Positions 7,039-15,109 of a stretch of 28,471 bases of DNA are shown one piece after another. The DNA comes from a virus, in IMG/VR virus record IMGVR_UViG_3300032288_003994, positions 1-28,471 of that record; one strand, 5' to 3'. Position 1 is the first letter of the stretch. Every line of letters starts with the position of its first letter. A program made the translations under genes and the position numbers. Below the pieces are notes generated by a model, which saw only the letters and a program-made list of their open reading frames with translations, did no database searches and was not told the DNA's origin.

Positions 7039-8235
7039 TTATAAATATATGTCTTTTCGATTTATCCATTGGTTATTTAAGTCATATATCCAATAAACCC
7101 ACTTATGAGGTTCCTCAGTTGTTTTTAAATTTACTTTTAATTTGCTTTGATATTCTAAAAGGTCTTTTCTATATAGTAGGTCTCCGTTTTTGCTTTCAAT
7201 ACCAACATATATAAATTTAAAATTTTCAGCCGGTGGTATGTCCAAATTAAAAGTGTATTCTTTTTCTTCTATTAAAAACCATTCGGATAAATCATTGATT
7301 GGTGGTTCAATACCTTTTAATGTGTTTGGGTGTAGTCTTTTAAATTTAAAGTTAATTCCGGCATAATTTTCATAATCTTTATGTGTTCTAACAGTACCTA
7401 AACCATATACTCCAAGATCAATATTATTATCTTCTTCTTGTAACATTTGTCTTAGTCTTTTTTTACCTTCAAAATCTATTTCCCACCATTGTTTATCGAC
7501 AATACCTTTATTTTTATTTTCTTCATTAAAGTCTGTCCAATGTTTTGTTTTACCCTCTCTTATGTATTCATGCCAAATTAAAGTTTTATGTGGGTGATAC
7601 AAATCATAACCTAACGTATATGATCTTATTGCTAAACTAATCTCATCACCTGCAAAATATATATTTGGATCATATTTGTATTCTTCACAGTGTTTACCTA
7701 ATGTAAAAAAGTAACCACCAGCAACAAATCTAGCTCTTATTGGTTTTTTTAAGTTTTGCCAATTTTCAATTTCATTAGGTACAAAATTAATAGTGCCGTA
7801 TTTTGTAAAATTAGTTGCAACTATTTTATATGGTTCAACATTTAATAATTTATTTTCTACTGGGTCATACATACCAGGGTATGAAGAAATAATTGGTTTA
7901 TCTGAGTCAACCATATTAATGATTTCTATTAGTTCTTTGTCCCAATTTTGTTCAAACCTCATATGTGAATCTATTTGTAAGGTATAATCTTCGCCATTAT
8001 AAAGTCTTTGTATTTCACTTCTTGCCCAACATAACCCTTTACTTTTTGACCAATGAATATCTATTATCCTAAATCTTTTATCATAAAAAAATTCTTCTAA
8101 AGTTTCAGTTTCATCTCTTTGCCAACAAATACCAAAAGTTAAATTTTCAGGGTTTTTTGCTTTACCAATACAATCTCTGATTGTAGGTAATAATTCGGGA
8201 TCTCTATAAGACGCAATTTGAACAAATATTTTCAT
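7039..8235 (-). CDS. Glycosyltransferase, GlcNAc-transferase-like (PF11397 / GT60 type)
   Basis: The product is 398 residues. The N-terminus MKIFVQIASYRDPELLPTI, with AKNPENLTFGICWQ at about 26-39, matches the start of the Skp1-type GlcNAc-transferase family (PF11397, CAZy GT60), which transfers GlcNAc to hydroxyproline or threonine of proteins. The metal- and sugar-binding DxH-type motif is LQIDSHMRF (Asp89, His91). Further conserved-looking segments are RFVAGGYFF (169-177), FAGDEISLAIRSYTLGYD (194-211) and the HPHKTLIWHEY stretch (214-224). The last 90 residues are probably a separate small beta-domain. No signal peptide or membrane segment is seen, so it should act in the host cytoplasm. 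It is flanked by adhesin-like genes, two of which carry Thr-Pro tracts, so virion proteins are the likely acceptors. Sugar and acceptor are not shown by the sequence. Confidence 0.85.
   Translation of the reverse strand: MKIFVQIASYRDPELLPTIRDCIGKAKNPENLTFGICWQRDETETLEEFFYDKRFRIIDIHWSKSKGLCWARSEIQRLYNGEDYTLQIDSHMRFEQNWDKELIEIINMVDSDKPIISSYPGMYDPVENKLLNVEPYKIVATNFTKYGTINFVPNEIENWQNLKKPIRARFVAGGYFFTLGKHCEEYKYDPNIYFAGDEISLAIRSYTLGYDLYHPHKTLIWHEYIREGKTKHWTDFNEENKNKGIVDKQWWEIDFEGKKRLRQMLQEEDNNIDLGVYGLGTVRTHKDYENYAGINFKFKRLHPNTLKGIEPPINDLSEWFLIEEKEYTFNLDIPPAENFKFIYVGIESKNGDLLYRKDLLEYQSKLKVNLKTTEEPHKWVYWIYDLNNQWINRKDIYL
7040..7047 (-). promoter_or_regulatory. TATTTATA motif upstream of the gene starting at 7018
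   Basis: The coding strand reads CATATATTTATAAAAAAAG. It overlaps the last codons and stop of the glycosyltransferase gene and sits 21-29 bases before the next ATG. It is an exact copy of the recurrent 8-mer, and a possible late promoter or leader element. Confidence 0.3.
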
Positions 8236-8271
8236 ATAAAAATAATAATATAAAATATAAAATATTAAATA

Positions 8272-8715
8272 TTAACTACAAGGACATATATCACCAACTA
8301 AAGAAATCACACCACCAAATCCTGATATGACGTTTGGTGGTGTTGACGATGAAAAAGTAAATAAAGTAGGAAAAGGTATTGTTTGTGTTACTGTTGTTCC
8401 GCTTGGGCAGCATGGGTCATAACTAAAACTAATAATCCCCGGATGTCCCCATATAATTCTATATTCATTACAAACACAAGTACCTGTAGACCCAGATGAA
8501 CAATCCTGTATTTCATCAAATACACATCCGTTGGAATCTATTAGCCTTAATAATAGTGTTTCATCTCCAGGAAAATAATTTTCAGAATCAATTAAAATAG
8601 ATGGTGGTATTGTTGTGTTTCCTGAAATAAAAAAACATGAGGTCCCTCCTGTATTACATAAAAATACGTCATATGGTGACTGACCTCCCGTTGTTCCTGT
8701 TATTTCTATAACCAT
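8272..8715 (-). CDS. Small SprB-like protein (paralog B) with Cys-rich C-terminal extension
   Basis: The product is 147 residues starting MVIEITGTTGGQSPYDVFLC. The first 75 residues form the single module shared with the proteins at 8734-9024 and 4927-5208: GGQSPYDVFLCN, CFFIS, then LLLRLIDSNGCVF. A Cys-rich extension follows (CSSGSTGTCVCNEY, then DPCCPSGTTVTQT) and the chain ends at DICPCS. No signal peptide is visible. It lies between paralog A and the glycosyltransferase gene, separated from the latter by a 36-base AT-only gap. Probably a minor virion surface component. The module similarity is direct; the role is inferred. Confidence 0.75.
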   Translation of the reverse strand: MVIEITGTTGGQSPYDVFLCNTGGTSCFFISGNTTIPPSILIDSENYFPGDETLLLRLIDSNGCVFDEIQDCSSGSTGTCVCNEYRIIWGHPGIISFSYDPCCPSGTTVTQTIPFPTLFTFSSSTPPNVISGFGGVISLVGDICPCS

Positions 8716-8718
8716 ATT

Positions 8719-8726
8719 TATAAATA
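8719..8726 (-). promoter_or_regulatory. TATTTATA motif upstream of the gene starting at 8715
   Basis: The coding strand reads ATCTATTTATAAAT immediately before the ATG, in an 18-base intergenic gap. ATTTATAAAT is also palindromic. It is an exact copy of the recurrent intergenic 8-mer. Confidence 0.3.
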
Positions 8727-8733
8727 GATAAGT

Positions 8734-9024
8734 TTATAAAAAGACTAATGTAAATCCGTCTTCAGTTTGTAAATCAAATCCGTCTTCAGTAAGTATTATA
8801 AATGTTTCAAAAGGACAATCAATTGTTTTAAAAGCCAAGCACCCATTTGAATCGACAACTTTTATTAAAAAACTTGTTGCTGTTGTATAGAATGTTGATG
8901 CGGTATATGTTCCTCCACTATTGCCTAAATATGAACAATTATTACCGTTCTCATCACAAATAAAGAATGTAAGTGGAGGTACTCCACCAGTAATACCCGA
9001 TATTGTAATTATATTATTTGTCAT
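8734..9024 (-). CDS. Small single-module SprB-like protein (paralog A)
   Basis: The ATG at 9022-9024 is preferred over a TTG one codon upstream, giving 96 residues. The module reads SGITGGVPPLTFFICDENG, then CSYLG, a Thr-rich loop, and FLIKVVDSNGCLAFKTIDC, the same layout as the two other small proteins in this island. The tail FIILTEDGFDLQTEDGFTLV contains an eight-residue tandem duplication, encoded by 15-base direct repeats 24 bases apart (8752-8766 and 8776-8790). It directly follows the large SprB-repeat gene, with a 23-base gap. The protein may cap or extend the larger adhesin; that is inference. Confidence 0.75.
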   Translation of the reverse strand: MTNNIITISGITGGVPPLTFFICDENGNNCSYLGNSGGTYTASTFYTTATSFLIKVVDSNGCLAFKTIDCPFETFIILTEDGFDLQTEDGFTLVFL

Positions 9025-9047
9025 CAAATATATTAATCATTATTTAA

Positions 9048-12000
9048 TTATGGACATGTTAATATATTAGTAATTAACCCAAGATTACTTATCTGTACCA
9101 CGTATTTTGTAGGTAATGAAGGTTCTAAAAAATTATTAAAGTCTGAACCATAAACTAAAGCAATCCAATTATTACCACCATTTACTATATTAGATCCGGT
9201 AATACCTGTATAAACACCTGACCCTATATTTAAACCGTTTGAAAGTCTGTATTCTTGCTCTAATGAAAAATTATTACAAGCATCCCCACTTGTTGTTGCA
9301 CTTATAACAGATCCACCAATATATGCTCTTGATGTTACAGTACTACCATTAACATTAGCACCAAAAACTCCTTTATATGCAAAAAAATCAAGAACGATAG
9401 AACCTAAACTACCACTAATCCCTTTTATTGTTATTTTTTTAACACCAAACGTATTTGAAAGTGTGCTTACTGAAGTGGCGCTCGTTTCGTATGGTAAAAC
9501 CCCAAATCCACTACCATCAGTTTGTGCGGTAAATGTTGTTGTTGGTATGGTTTCATCATAAAATACTCCGTTAATCGTTGTGCTTCCTGATAAATTTTTA
9601 ACAAAAGGAAAATTTAACTCAAAAGTTATAATTTCATTAGGTTTTGCCGTAAAATAAATATTTCCAGTTCTAACTGTTGGTGTGCTCCATAAATTTTGTG
9701 AAAATGCGGTTCCTCCGGTTACTTTTAAATATGTTATTGGTGTTGGCGTAGGTGTTGGTGTAGGTGTTGGCGTAGGTGTTGGCGTAGGTGTTGGCGTAGG
9801 TGTTGGTGTAGGTGTTGGTGTAGGTGTTGGTGTAGGTGTTGGTGTTGGCGTAACTTCACACTCAATATCGTAAATAATTTCTAAACCTAAACTAAAGGAA
9901 GCATCGGATAAAGGATCGTAATCTCCACTACAGTTTGAACTTATCTGTAAAGTATTATTTAAAATGTCTATACTATAACTTCCAACTTCAGTTATTCCAG
10001 ATAAAATACTTTCTATTGTTGATTGCCATAACGTGTCTTGTGGTACGTCATTTAATGTTGTTGCGGTATAAAAACTTTGTGTAAATGCACTGCCATTTAT
10101 ATTTACTTCACAAATAAATTCAGCACTATTAAAAGTACAATTTGTATACCCTGAAGTTAAATCAAAAAAACCTTCATTTAACATTTCTAAAAAACCTCTT
10201 TTATTTCCTGTTGTTGTTATAAATTCATTTTTACATAAAGAAATAATTTCGTAATTTGAAATTAAAACTCCTGTACACACAATATTAAAATCTTGGGTAT
10301 TTGTACAACCGTTATTATCAGTAACTAAAACACTATAAGTACCCGCAGTTAAACCTGTTACTGTAGATCCTGTTTGACCACTTGATACATTATTTGACCA
10401 TTGATACGTAAATGGTGGTTCCCCGTTATAAATTATTAATTGTGCTTGACCATTACTACCGTCTGTACAATTTACTGTATTTATTAAACTAACTAAACTA
10501 CCGGCAGTAGAAATTATAACATCTTCAGAAACACTACACCCTTCACCATCAACAACACTTATAGTGTAGTTTCCGGCAGTTAAATTATAAAAAGTTTGAG
10601 AACTTAAAGATGTGTTTAATATTGGTGATGTATTTGTTAAAATGTAATCTAATGTTCCTGTGTAACCGCTACTCACGTCAACAGTTAATACACCATTTGG
10701 TTGTCCGCAAGTGGATCCTGATGTGGTTGCACTTATTGTGAATTTTTGATTAGAGTTTACTGTTAATGTATTAGTATAGTAACATTCTGTACCACTTCCA
10801 GAAATAATTAATAAATAATTATCGTTTGGTAAATTATTAAAAGTATACGATTGATTTAAACTAGTGTTAGCCTGTACTGTTCCTGTTGTTTCACCTGATA
10901 ATGCAAATGTATAAAACCCACCTAAACCAAGAATTTCAGCATATATACTACCATTATTTTGATTACAATTAGAATTAGTTATTATAGTATCAACAACATT
11001 AAACCCATTAGGTTGTGATAAAAATCCAGTTAAGTTTAATTCGCAAAAATTAGCATCTCTTACATTTATAAAATACGATCCGCTACTTAAACCAGATATT
11101 AGTATTGTATCATTAAATGTATAACCAACTTGTGATGTAGATGCAGAAAAATATAAAGGTCTAGTACCACCAGTTATTGTATAAGTTAATGTTCCATCAG
11201 AAGAAAAACATGATGGGTTTACTGCGGTAACTAAACCAACGCCTAAAGGATCTGCCGAATTTATTGTTTCAGACTTAGTTGTTGTACAACCTAAACTATC
11301 AGTAACGGTACATGAATACGTTCCTTGAGTCAATCCTGTTATTAGCTGTGTGGTTTCCCCATTACTCCATAAATAAGTGAATGGTCCTGTTCCTGTTATT
11401 CCAGTAACTGCCAATTTACCTTGATTAATAACACATGTTGACGTATCTACTTTCCAAAAACCAAAATCAGGGGCGGTGCTAGGCACTATAATCGCGTTTC
11501 CAGTATTTGCAGAAACATTTCCATAGTCAATAAATGTTGCATAGTAAGTACCCGCAGATAAATTAGTAAACTGATATGGTTGTGTTGGTGTTGTTATTAA
11601 GTCGTAATAATTTCCGTCTTTAAATAGAACGATAGTGTAAGGACTGGCGGTTGTTGTAGCACTAACATATAGACTACCATTTTCTTGGTTACAGGTTGTG
11701 CCGGTCGCATCATAAATTATCGCCCTAAAACAATCACTTATTGTTACATTTATTAATAAATCTTCATTAATACCTCCTGAAGAGTCATTTAATCTAAACA
11801 CATATGTATCAGCACTTAAACCTGAAAAGGTAAAAGGCCCAACACCTGTTTGCGATGGTAAACCACCAGGTACTTCATTATTAATAGTATAAGGTGGTGT
11901 TCCTTGGTTAGGAAAAATTGTTGTGGTTCCTGATAATGAGTAACAAGTACCAGTAACCGTAAAACTATAATTTAAAGGACCTAAATTACATTCTTGTGTA

Positions 12001-12161
12001 CAGGTACTTAATGTGTCTAAAACTATATTTACAGCACTTGCACTATATGTAGCATCAACACAAACCTCAGTATAAAACCTTTGAGTCCCTGTTTGTAATA
12101 TGCCACAACAATCTACATATTCATAATAACCACCTAAAGTATATCCACTAATACACGCCAT
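9048..12161 (-). CDS. Large SprB-repeat adhesin with Thr-Pro stalk
   Basis: The ATG at 12159-12161 overlaps the TAA of the upstream gene (TAATG), giving 1037 residues; a TTG nine bases upstream is less likely. Seven SprB-like (PF13573-type) modules lie at about residues 66-143, 150-212, 236-300, 311-375, 391-462, 476-546 and 556-626. Typical motifs are GxPPFTYQWSN, GLTAGTYSVLVTDNNGC and NPSCFSSDGTL. A module at about 683-768 resembles the C-terminus of the upstream protein. Nineteen Thr-Pro dipeptides follow at 771-808, then a C-terminal beta-rich domain of about 230 residues ending in ILTCP. The layout is that of a repeat shaft, stiff mucin-like stalk and tip. SprB is the gliding-motility adhesin of flavobacteria, which supports a Bacteroidota host and a surface-binding role. 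Confidence 0.85.
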   Translation of the reverse strand: MACISGYTLGGYYEYVDCCGILQTGTQRFYTEVCVDATYSASAVNIVLDTLSTCTQECNLGPLNYSFTVTGTCYSLSGTTTIFPNQGTPPYTINNEVPGGLPSQTGVGPFTFSGLSADTYVFRLNDSSGGINEDLLINVTISDCFRAIIYDATGTTCNQENGSLYVSATTTASPYTIVLFKDGNYYDLITTPTQPYQFTNLSAGTYYATFIDYGNVSANTGNAIIVPSTAPDFGFWKVDTSTCVINQGKLAVTGITGTGPFTYLWSNGETTQLITGLTQGTYSCTVTDSLGCTTTKSETINSADPLGVGLVTAVNPSCFSSDGTLTYTITGGTRPLYFSASTSQVGYTFNDTILISGLSSGSYFINVRDANFCELNLTGFLSQPNGFNVVDTIITNSNCNQNNGSIYAEILGLGGFYTFALSGETTGTVQANTSLNQSYTFNNLPNDNYLLIISGSGTECYYTNTLTVNSNQKFTISATTSGSTCGQPNGVLTVDVSSGYTGTLDYILTNTSPILNTSLSSQTFYNLTAGNYTISVVDGEGCSVSEDVIISTAGSLVSLINTVNCTDGSNGQAQLIIYNGEPPFTYQWSNNVSSGQTGSTVTGLTAGTYSVLVTDNNGCTNTQDFNIVCTGVLISNYEIISLCKNEFITTTGNKRGFLEMLNEGFFDLTSGYTNCTFNSAEFICEVNINGSAFTQSFYTATTLNDVPQDTLWQSTIESILSGITEVGSYSIDILNNTLQISSNCSGDYDPLSDASFSLGLEIIYDIECEVTPTPTPTPTPTPTPTPTPTPTPTPTPTPTPTPTPTPTPITYLKVTGGTAFSQNLWSTPTVRTGNIYFTAKPNEIITFELNFPFVKNLSGSTTINGVFYDETIPTTTFTAQTDGSGFGVLPYETSATSVSTLSNTFGVKKITIKGISGSLGSIVLDFFAYKGVFGANVNGSTVTSRAYIGGSVISATTSGDACNNFSLEQEYRLSNGLNIGSGVYTGITGSNIVNGGNNWIALVYGSDFNNFLEPSLPTKYVVQISNLGLITNILTCP
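9738..9851 (-). repeat. Thr-Pro tract, 19 dipeptides, with 12-bp DNA periodicity
   Basis: Thirty-eight codons encode (Thr-Pro)19. Codons often alternate ACA CCT ACG/ACA CCA, so the plus strand shows a near-perfect 12-base period (GTAGGTGTTGGY). Gain or loss of a unit would keep the frame. Confidence 0.9.
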
Positions 12162-15109
12162 TATCCACAATTAATTTGTATATCTATACCTATATTTAGA
12201 TATAATGTTTTATTTGTAAAGTCATCGTAACACGTTGAGTTACTAACAACTAATGTATTTCCAGCAAAATAATAATTTAAACCATATTGATATAATGTAA
12301 CTAACTTATCATTAATCGCGGTTAAAACTTGACTATTTGTTGGGTAATCATTAAACCCATATCCTGTATAAAAACTTTCTTGTACTAATATTTGGTTATC
12401 TAAACGACAATCAACAAACCATGTTGTTACAATACTATTTAAATCACACTGTGATTGATTATAACCATTATCGGTTAAAAGATTTGTTAATATCTGACTT
12501 AAAAGGTTTGGTGGGTTTTGATTATCTAAAACACACTTTAAAGTTTGATCAATACAATCATAACCAAATAACTGTCCGTTATATTCACATGGTTTACATA
12601 AAACAGGTATAAACTGACAACCTCTTTGTCTTCTCCAAACAAATTTTTGTCTGTGAAATATTGAGTTTTCCATTTTTTGTCCTGTTAACCATAGAGTTGT
12701 TGCCGGAACAACTTGTTCGACTAACCTTTGCCAATAATCACCAATACCTAAAGTAAAATCAATCATTTTTTGATATGTAAACTTATTAGATGGTATACCT
12801 ACTGTTTGTTCAGACTGTAGATATTTCCAATATATTGATTGTAACGCTGGGTAACCACCTGTTTTACCATCGGTTATTGTTTGTCTATTTCTAACATTTA
12901 TTAAGTTATTAAAAAATGTTTGTGCAAATTCAAAGAAAGTTTTTTCTTTTGGTTTTGGGTTAACAAATGTCCAATCAATAGCACCAGGATATGGATACGG
13001 TGAAGTTAATCCTGTGTTAGGTATAGGGTAGTTATATTTAACTGACATATCCCAAACGTCATAAATTAAACCTTGTCCAACATTAATATTAAGTTCAATA
13101 TTTTTAGAGTTAATTACTAATTTATCATTTTCAACAGTATAATTAACACCATTAAAATTAGCGTTATCTTTTCTTACCCCTGTGGTTGTTGCCGCCCAAG
13201 ATTTTTGATTATCATAAACCTTTGTAATAGTATAACCTTGGTTCATAAAAGGAAATTTTCTAAATCTATCTAAATAGTCTTGACCAAAGGTGTATGGTTT
13301 TAATTTTGTTATTACTATTGGTTCGTTCTGATTAAGACTTGAATTTTCGGTATCTACTTCTTGTGGTGATCTATGTTTAGGTGATTTTTCAAACCAACCA
13401 GAACCTTTTTGAAAAAAGTAGTCTTCTGATGTTGCCGGTGACTTTGGGTAACCATCGTCAGATATCCCGTAGTCATTTTCAGTAAATAAGTTATTTTCAA
13501 CAACACCATCAGTTGTAAATCCTGTGTATGTAAACCCTAAAATAGAAAATGTGTTTTGCGGATCTAAAGCCGGTGTCTCAATATAAACAGTACCACCACT
13601 TATTGATGCTAAATTTTCTTTAAAATCCTCAACATTTAATTTAGTATCTGCCAAATATATTACTTCATTAAATTCAACTAAAGCATCAGGAGCACCAATC
13701 ATTCTCATTAAATATTCAATTGACTGTCTAGTTCCTTTTGTTTTAAACATATATGCAGAATTTAATATTAAATTTCTATAGTATTGGTAATTTAATTCTG
13801 CGGGCGTTGCGTCCTGTGATTGACCAGCATATATATTTTGATTTGATGTTTGAAAAACTGAACTTAATAAGTCTTCGTTATTTATTGGTGATATGTTTGT
13901 TTCAATACCTAATGTTTGTGATAAATTATATAATAATTGTGATGGTATATCATTTTTAGGTTTATAATTAACTGAATTCATAAATGCTAAAGCATCGATA
14001 AATTTTTTAACCTCATCAAAACTTCTACCATATAATTGTAGAATTTTTTCCATTTTTTGATCTGAGGTATCAAATTCTTTTAAAGATCCAGTAACTAAAA
14101 ATCTAGAAATTAAATTTGTTGAGAACTCATCAATATTTTCACTAATAAGATTTAAGTTATCTAAGTATGTATCGAACGCAGACGTTCTAATGTCTAAATT
14201 CCAAATACCGTCTAAAGTCCAAGTTAAATTTTTACTTTTTGTTACATAAACACCGCTATCATCATATTCAGGATATTTAAAATTAGCAGTATATTTTGGT
14301 GATGTTTCTGTATTTAAAATAAATCTTTCAACTTCATCAAAATTGTTTTTTAATATTTCTTGAGTTTTTAAATTATTTGGTTTTATAATTAATGTTTCAG
14401 TACTTGATGTTAAACCTGAAAAAGGATCACCATTAACAACTAAGTATATGTATCCTTCATTTAATTTTTCTGTTGGTTCAAAATCTAAAATATCGTATTC
14501 GGTATTTAAATCATTAATATATAAAGCATAATCTTCAAAATTATTTGTTAAATCTCTATATGGCGAAACTTTTATTGGTCTAACTTCTATATTTTTATCA
14601 GCAAATACGGTGTAATCAATATCAAATGGGTTTCTAGCAAAAGCCATGTTAACTTCCAAAGAAGTTATATCCTCAATTGGGTCATAAGCAATGTTAGTTG
14701 CAGTTATACCTGTAGTTAAAGATAAAGTTTTATTATATACCTCAAGTGCTGCTGGAAAATAGTTTATTATTTTTGTTACTGAATTAGATATTCTTTTTTG
14801 TAATGAACCATATAAACTAAAACTAGTAACTTGTGATATGTCAAAGTTAGGATAAACTTTAAAGTTTTCTTGTATGATTTTTTTTGTCTGAACAATATTT
14901 GTAATATCAAGATTTTCTAAATTATATTTTTTAGAAAATATACCTTGATCAAACTTTCTATTAACTTTTTCATAAATTGCTGGTGTAAATTCAAAATTTC
15001 CTTGCGTTAAACCACCACCCGTTGTTAATTGTAAACCTACGGTATTACCAAATGCTGTGTCTGAACCTACAGGAGGTGCCGGTGGAAATAAAAATTTTTT
15101 CTTAGCCAT
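12161..15109 (-). CDS. Large tail structural protein with KTKGT (tail-fibre/tail protein I-like) motif
   Basis: The product is 982 residues starting MAKKKFLFPPAPPVGSDTAF. The clearest landmark is YRNLILNSAYMFKTKGTRQS at about 441-460, followed by IEYLMRMIGAP. This pattern is known from tail-fibre-connecting and tail protein I-like phage proteins. The central part is charged and structured like a baseplate protein. The last 130 residues turn Cys-rich (CQFIPVLCKPCEYNGQLFGY). The C-terminal segment from about 897 (DCRLDNQ, ESFYTGYGFNDYP, NTLVVSNSTC) resembles residues 683-768 of the adhesin encoded next. Its start and stop both overlap neighbours as TAATG. It probably links the baseplate to the adhesins; that is inference from position and the shared module. 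Confidence 0.8.
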   Translation of the reverse strand: MAKKKFLFPPAPPVGSDTAFGNTVGLQLTTGGGLTQGNFEFTPAIYEKVNRKFDQGIFSKKYNLENLDITNIVQTKKIIQENFKVYPNFDISQVTSFSLYGSLQKRISNSVTKIINYFPAALEVYNKTLSLTTGITATNIAYDPIEDITSLEVNMAFARNPFDIDYTVFADKNIEVRPIKVSPYRDLTNNFEDYALYINDLNTEYDILDFEPTEKLNEGYIYLVVNGDPFSGLTSSTETLIIKPNNLKTQEILKNNFDEVERFILNTETSPKYTANFKYPEYDDSGVYVTKSKNLTWTLDGIWNLDIRTSAFDTYLDNLNLISENIDEFSTNLISRFLVTGSLKEFDTSDQKMEKILQLYGRSFDEVKKFIDALAFMNSVNYKPKNDIPSQLLYNLSQTLGIETNISPINNEDLLSSVFQTSNQNIYAGQSQDATPAELNYQYYRNLILNSAYMFKTKGTRQSIEYLMRMIGAPDALVEFNEVIYLADTKLNVEDFKENLASISGGTVYIETPALDPQNTFSILGFTYTGFTTDGVVENNLFTENDYGISDDGYPKSPATSEDYFFQKGSGWFEKSPKHRSPQEVDTENSSLNQNEPIVITKLKPYTFGQDYLDRFRKFPFMNQGYTITKVYDNQKSWAATTTGVRKDNANFNGVNYTVENDKLVINSKNIELNINVGQGLIYDVWDMSVKYNYPIPNTGLTSPYPYPGAIDWTFVNPKPKEKTFFEFAQTFFNNLINVRNRQTITDGKTGGYPALQSIYWKYLQSEQTVGIPSNKFTYQKMIDFTLGIGDYWQRLVEQVVPATTLWLTGQKMENSIFHRQKFVWRRQRGCQFIPVLCKPCEYNGQLFGYDCIDQTLKCVLDNQNPPNLLSQILTNLLTDNGYNQSQCDLNSIVTTWFVDCRLDNQILVQESFYTGYGFNDYPTNSQVLTAINDKLVTLYQYGLNYYFAGNTLVVSNSTCYDDFTNKTLYLNIGIDIQINCG

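Noticed and set aside
8236-8271. AT-only palindromes before the glycosyltransferase gene as terminator or operator
   Set aside because: The sequence is entirely A/T apart from the edges, so weak hairpins are expected by chance.
9738-9851. Repeat array as a CRISPR-like locus
   Set aside because: There are no unique spacers and no palindromic repeats. It is an in-frame coding microsatellite.
9682-9873. Plus-strand open frame encoding an elastin-like (Gly-Val)n tract
   Set aside because: It is the antisense shadow of the Thr-Pro tract of the minus-strand adhesin and has no start signal or independent support.
9048-12161. Diversity-generating retroelement target in the adhesin C-terminus
   Set aside because: No reverse transcriptase, template repeat or adenine-biased variable repeat pair is visible in the window.
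12159-12170. TTG start for the large SprB-repeat gene
   Set aside because: The ATG at 12161 forms the TAATG overlap seen at four other junctions. The same reasoning rejects TTG at 2766; at 9027 the ATG one codon downstream is simply the better start codon.
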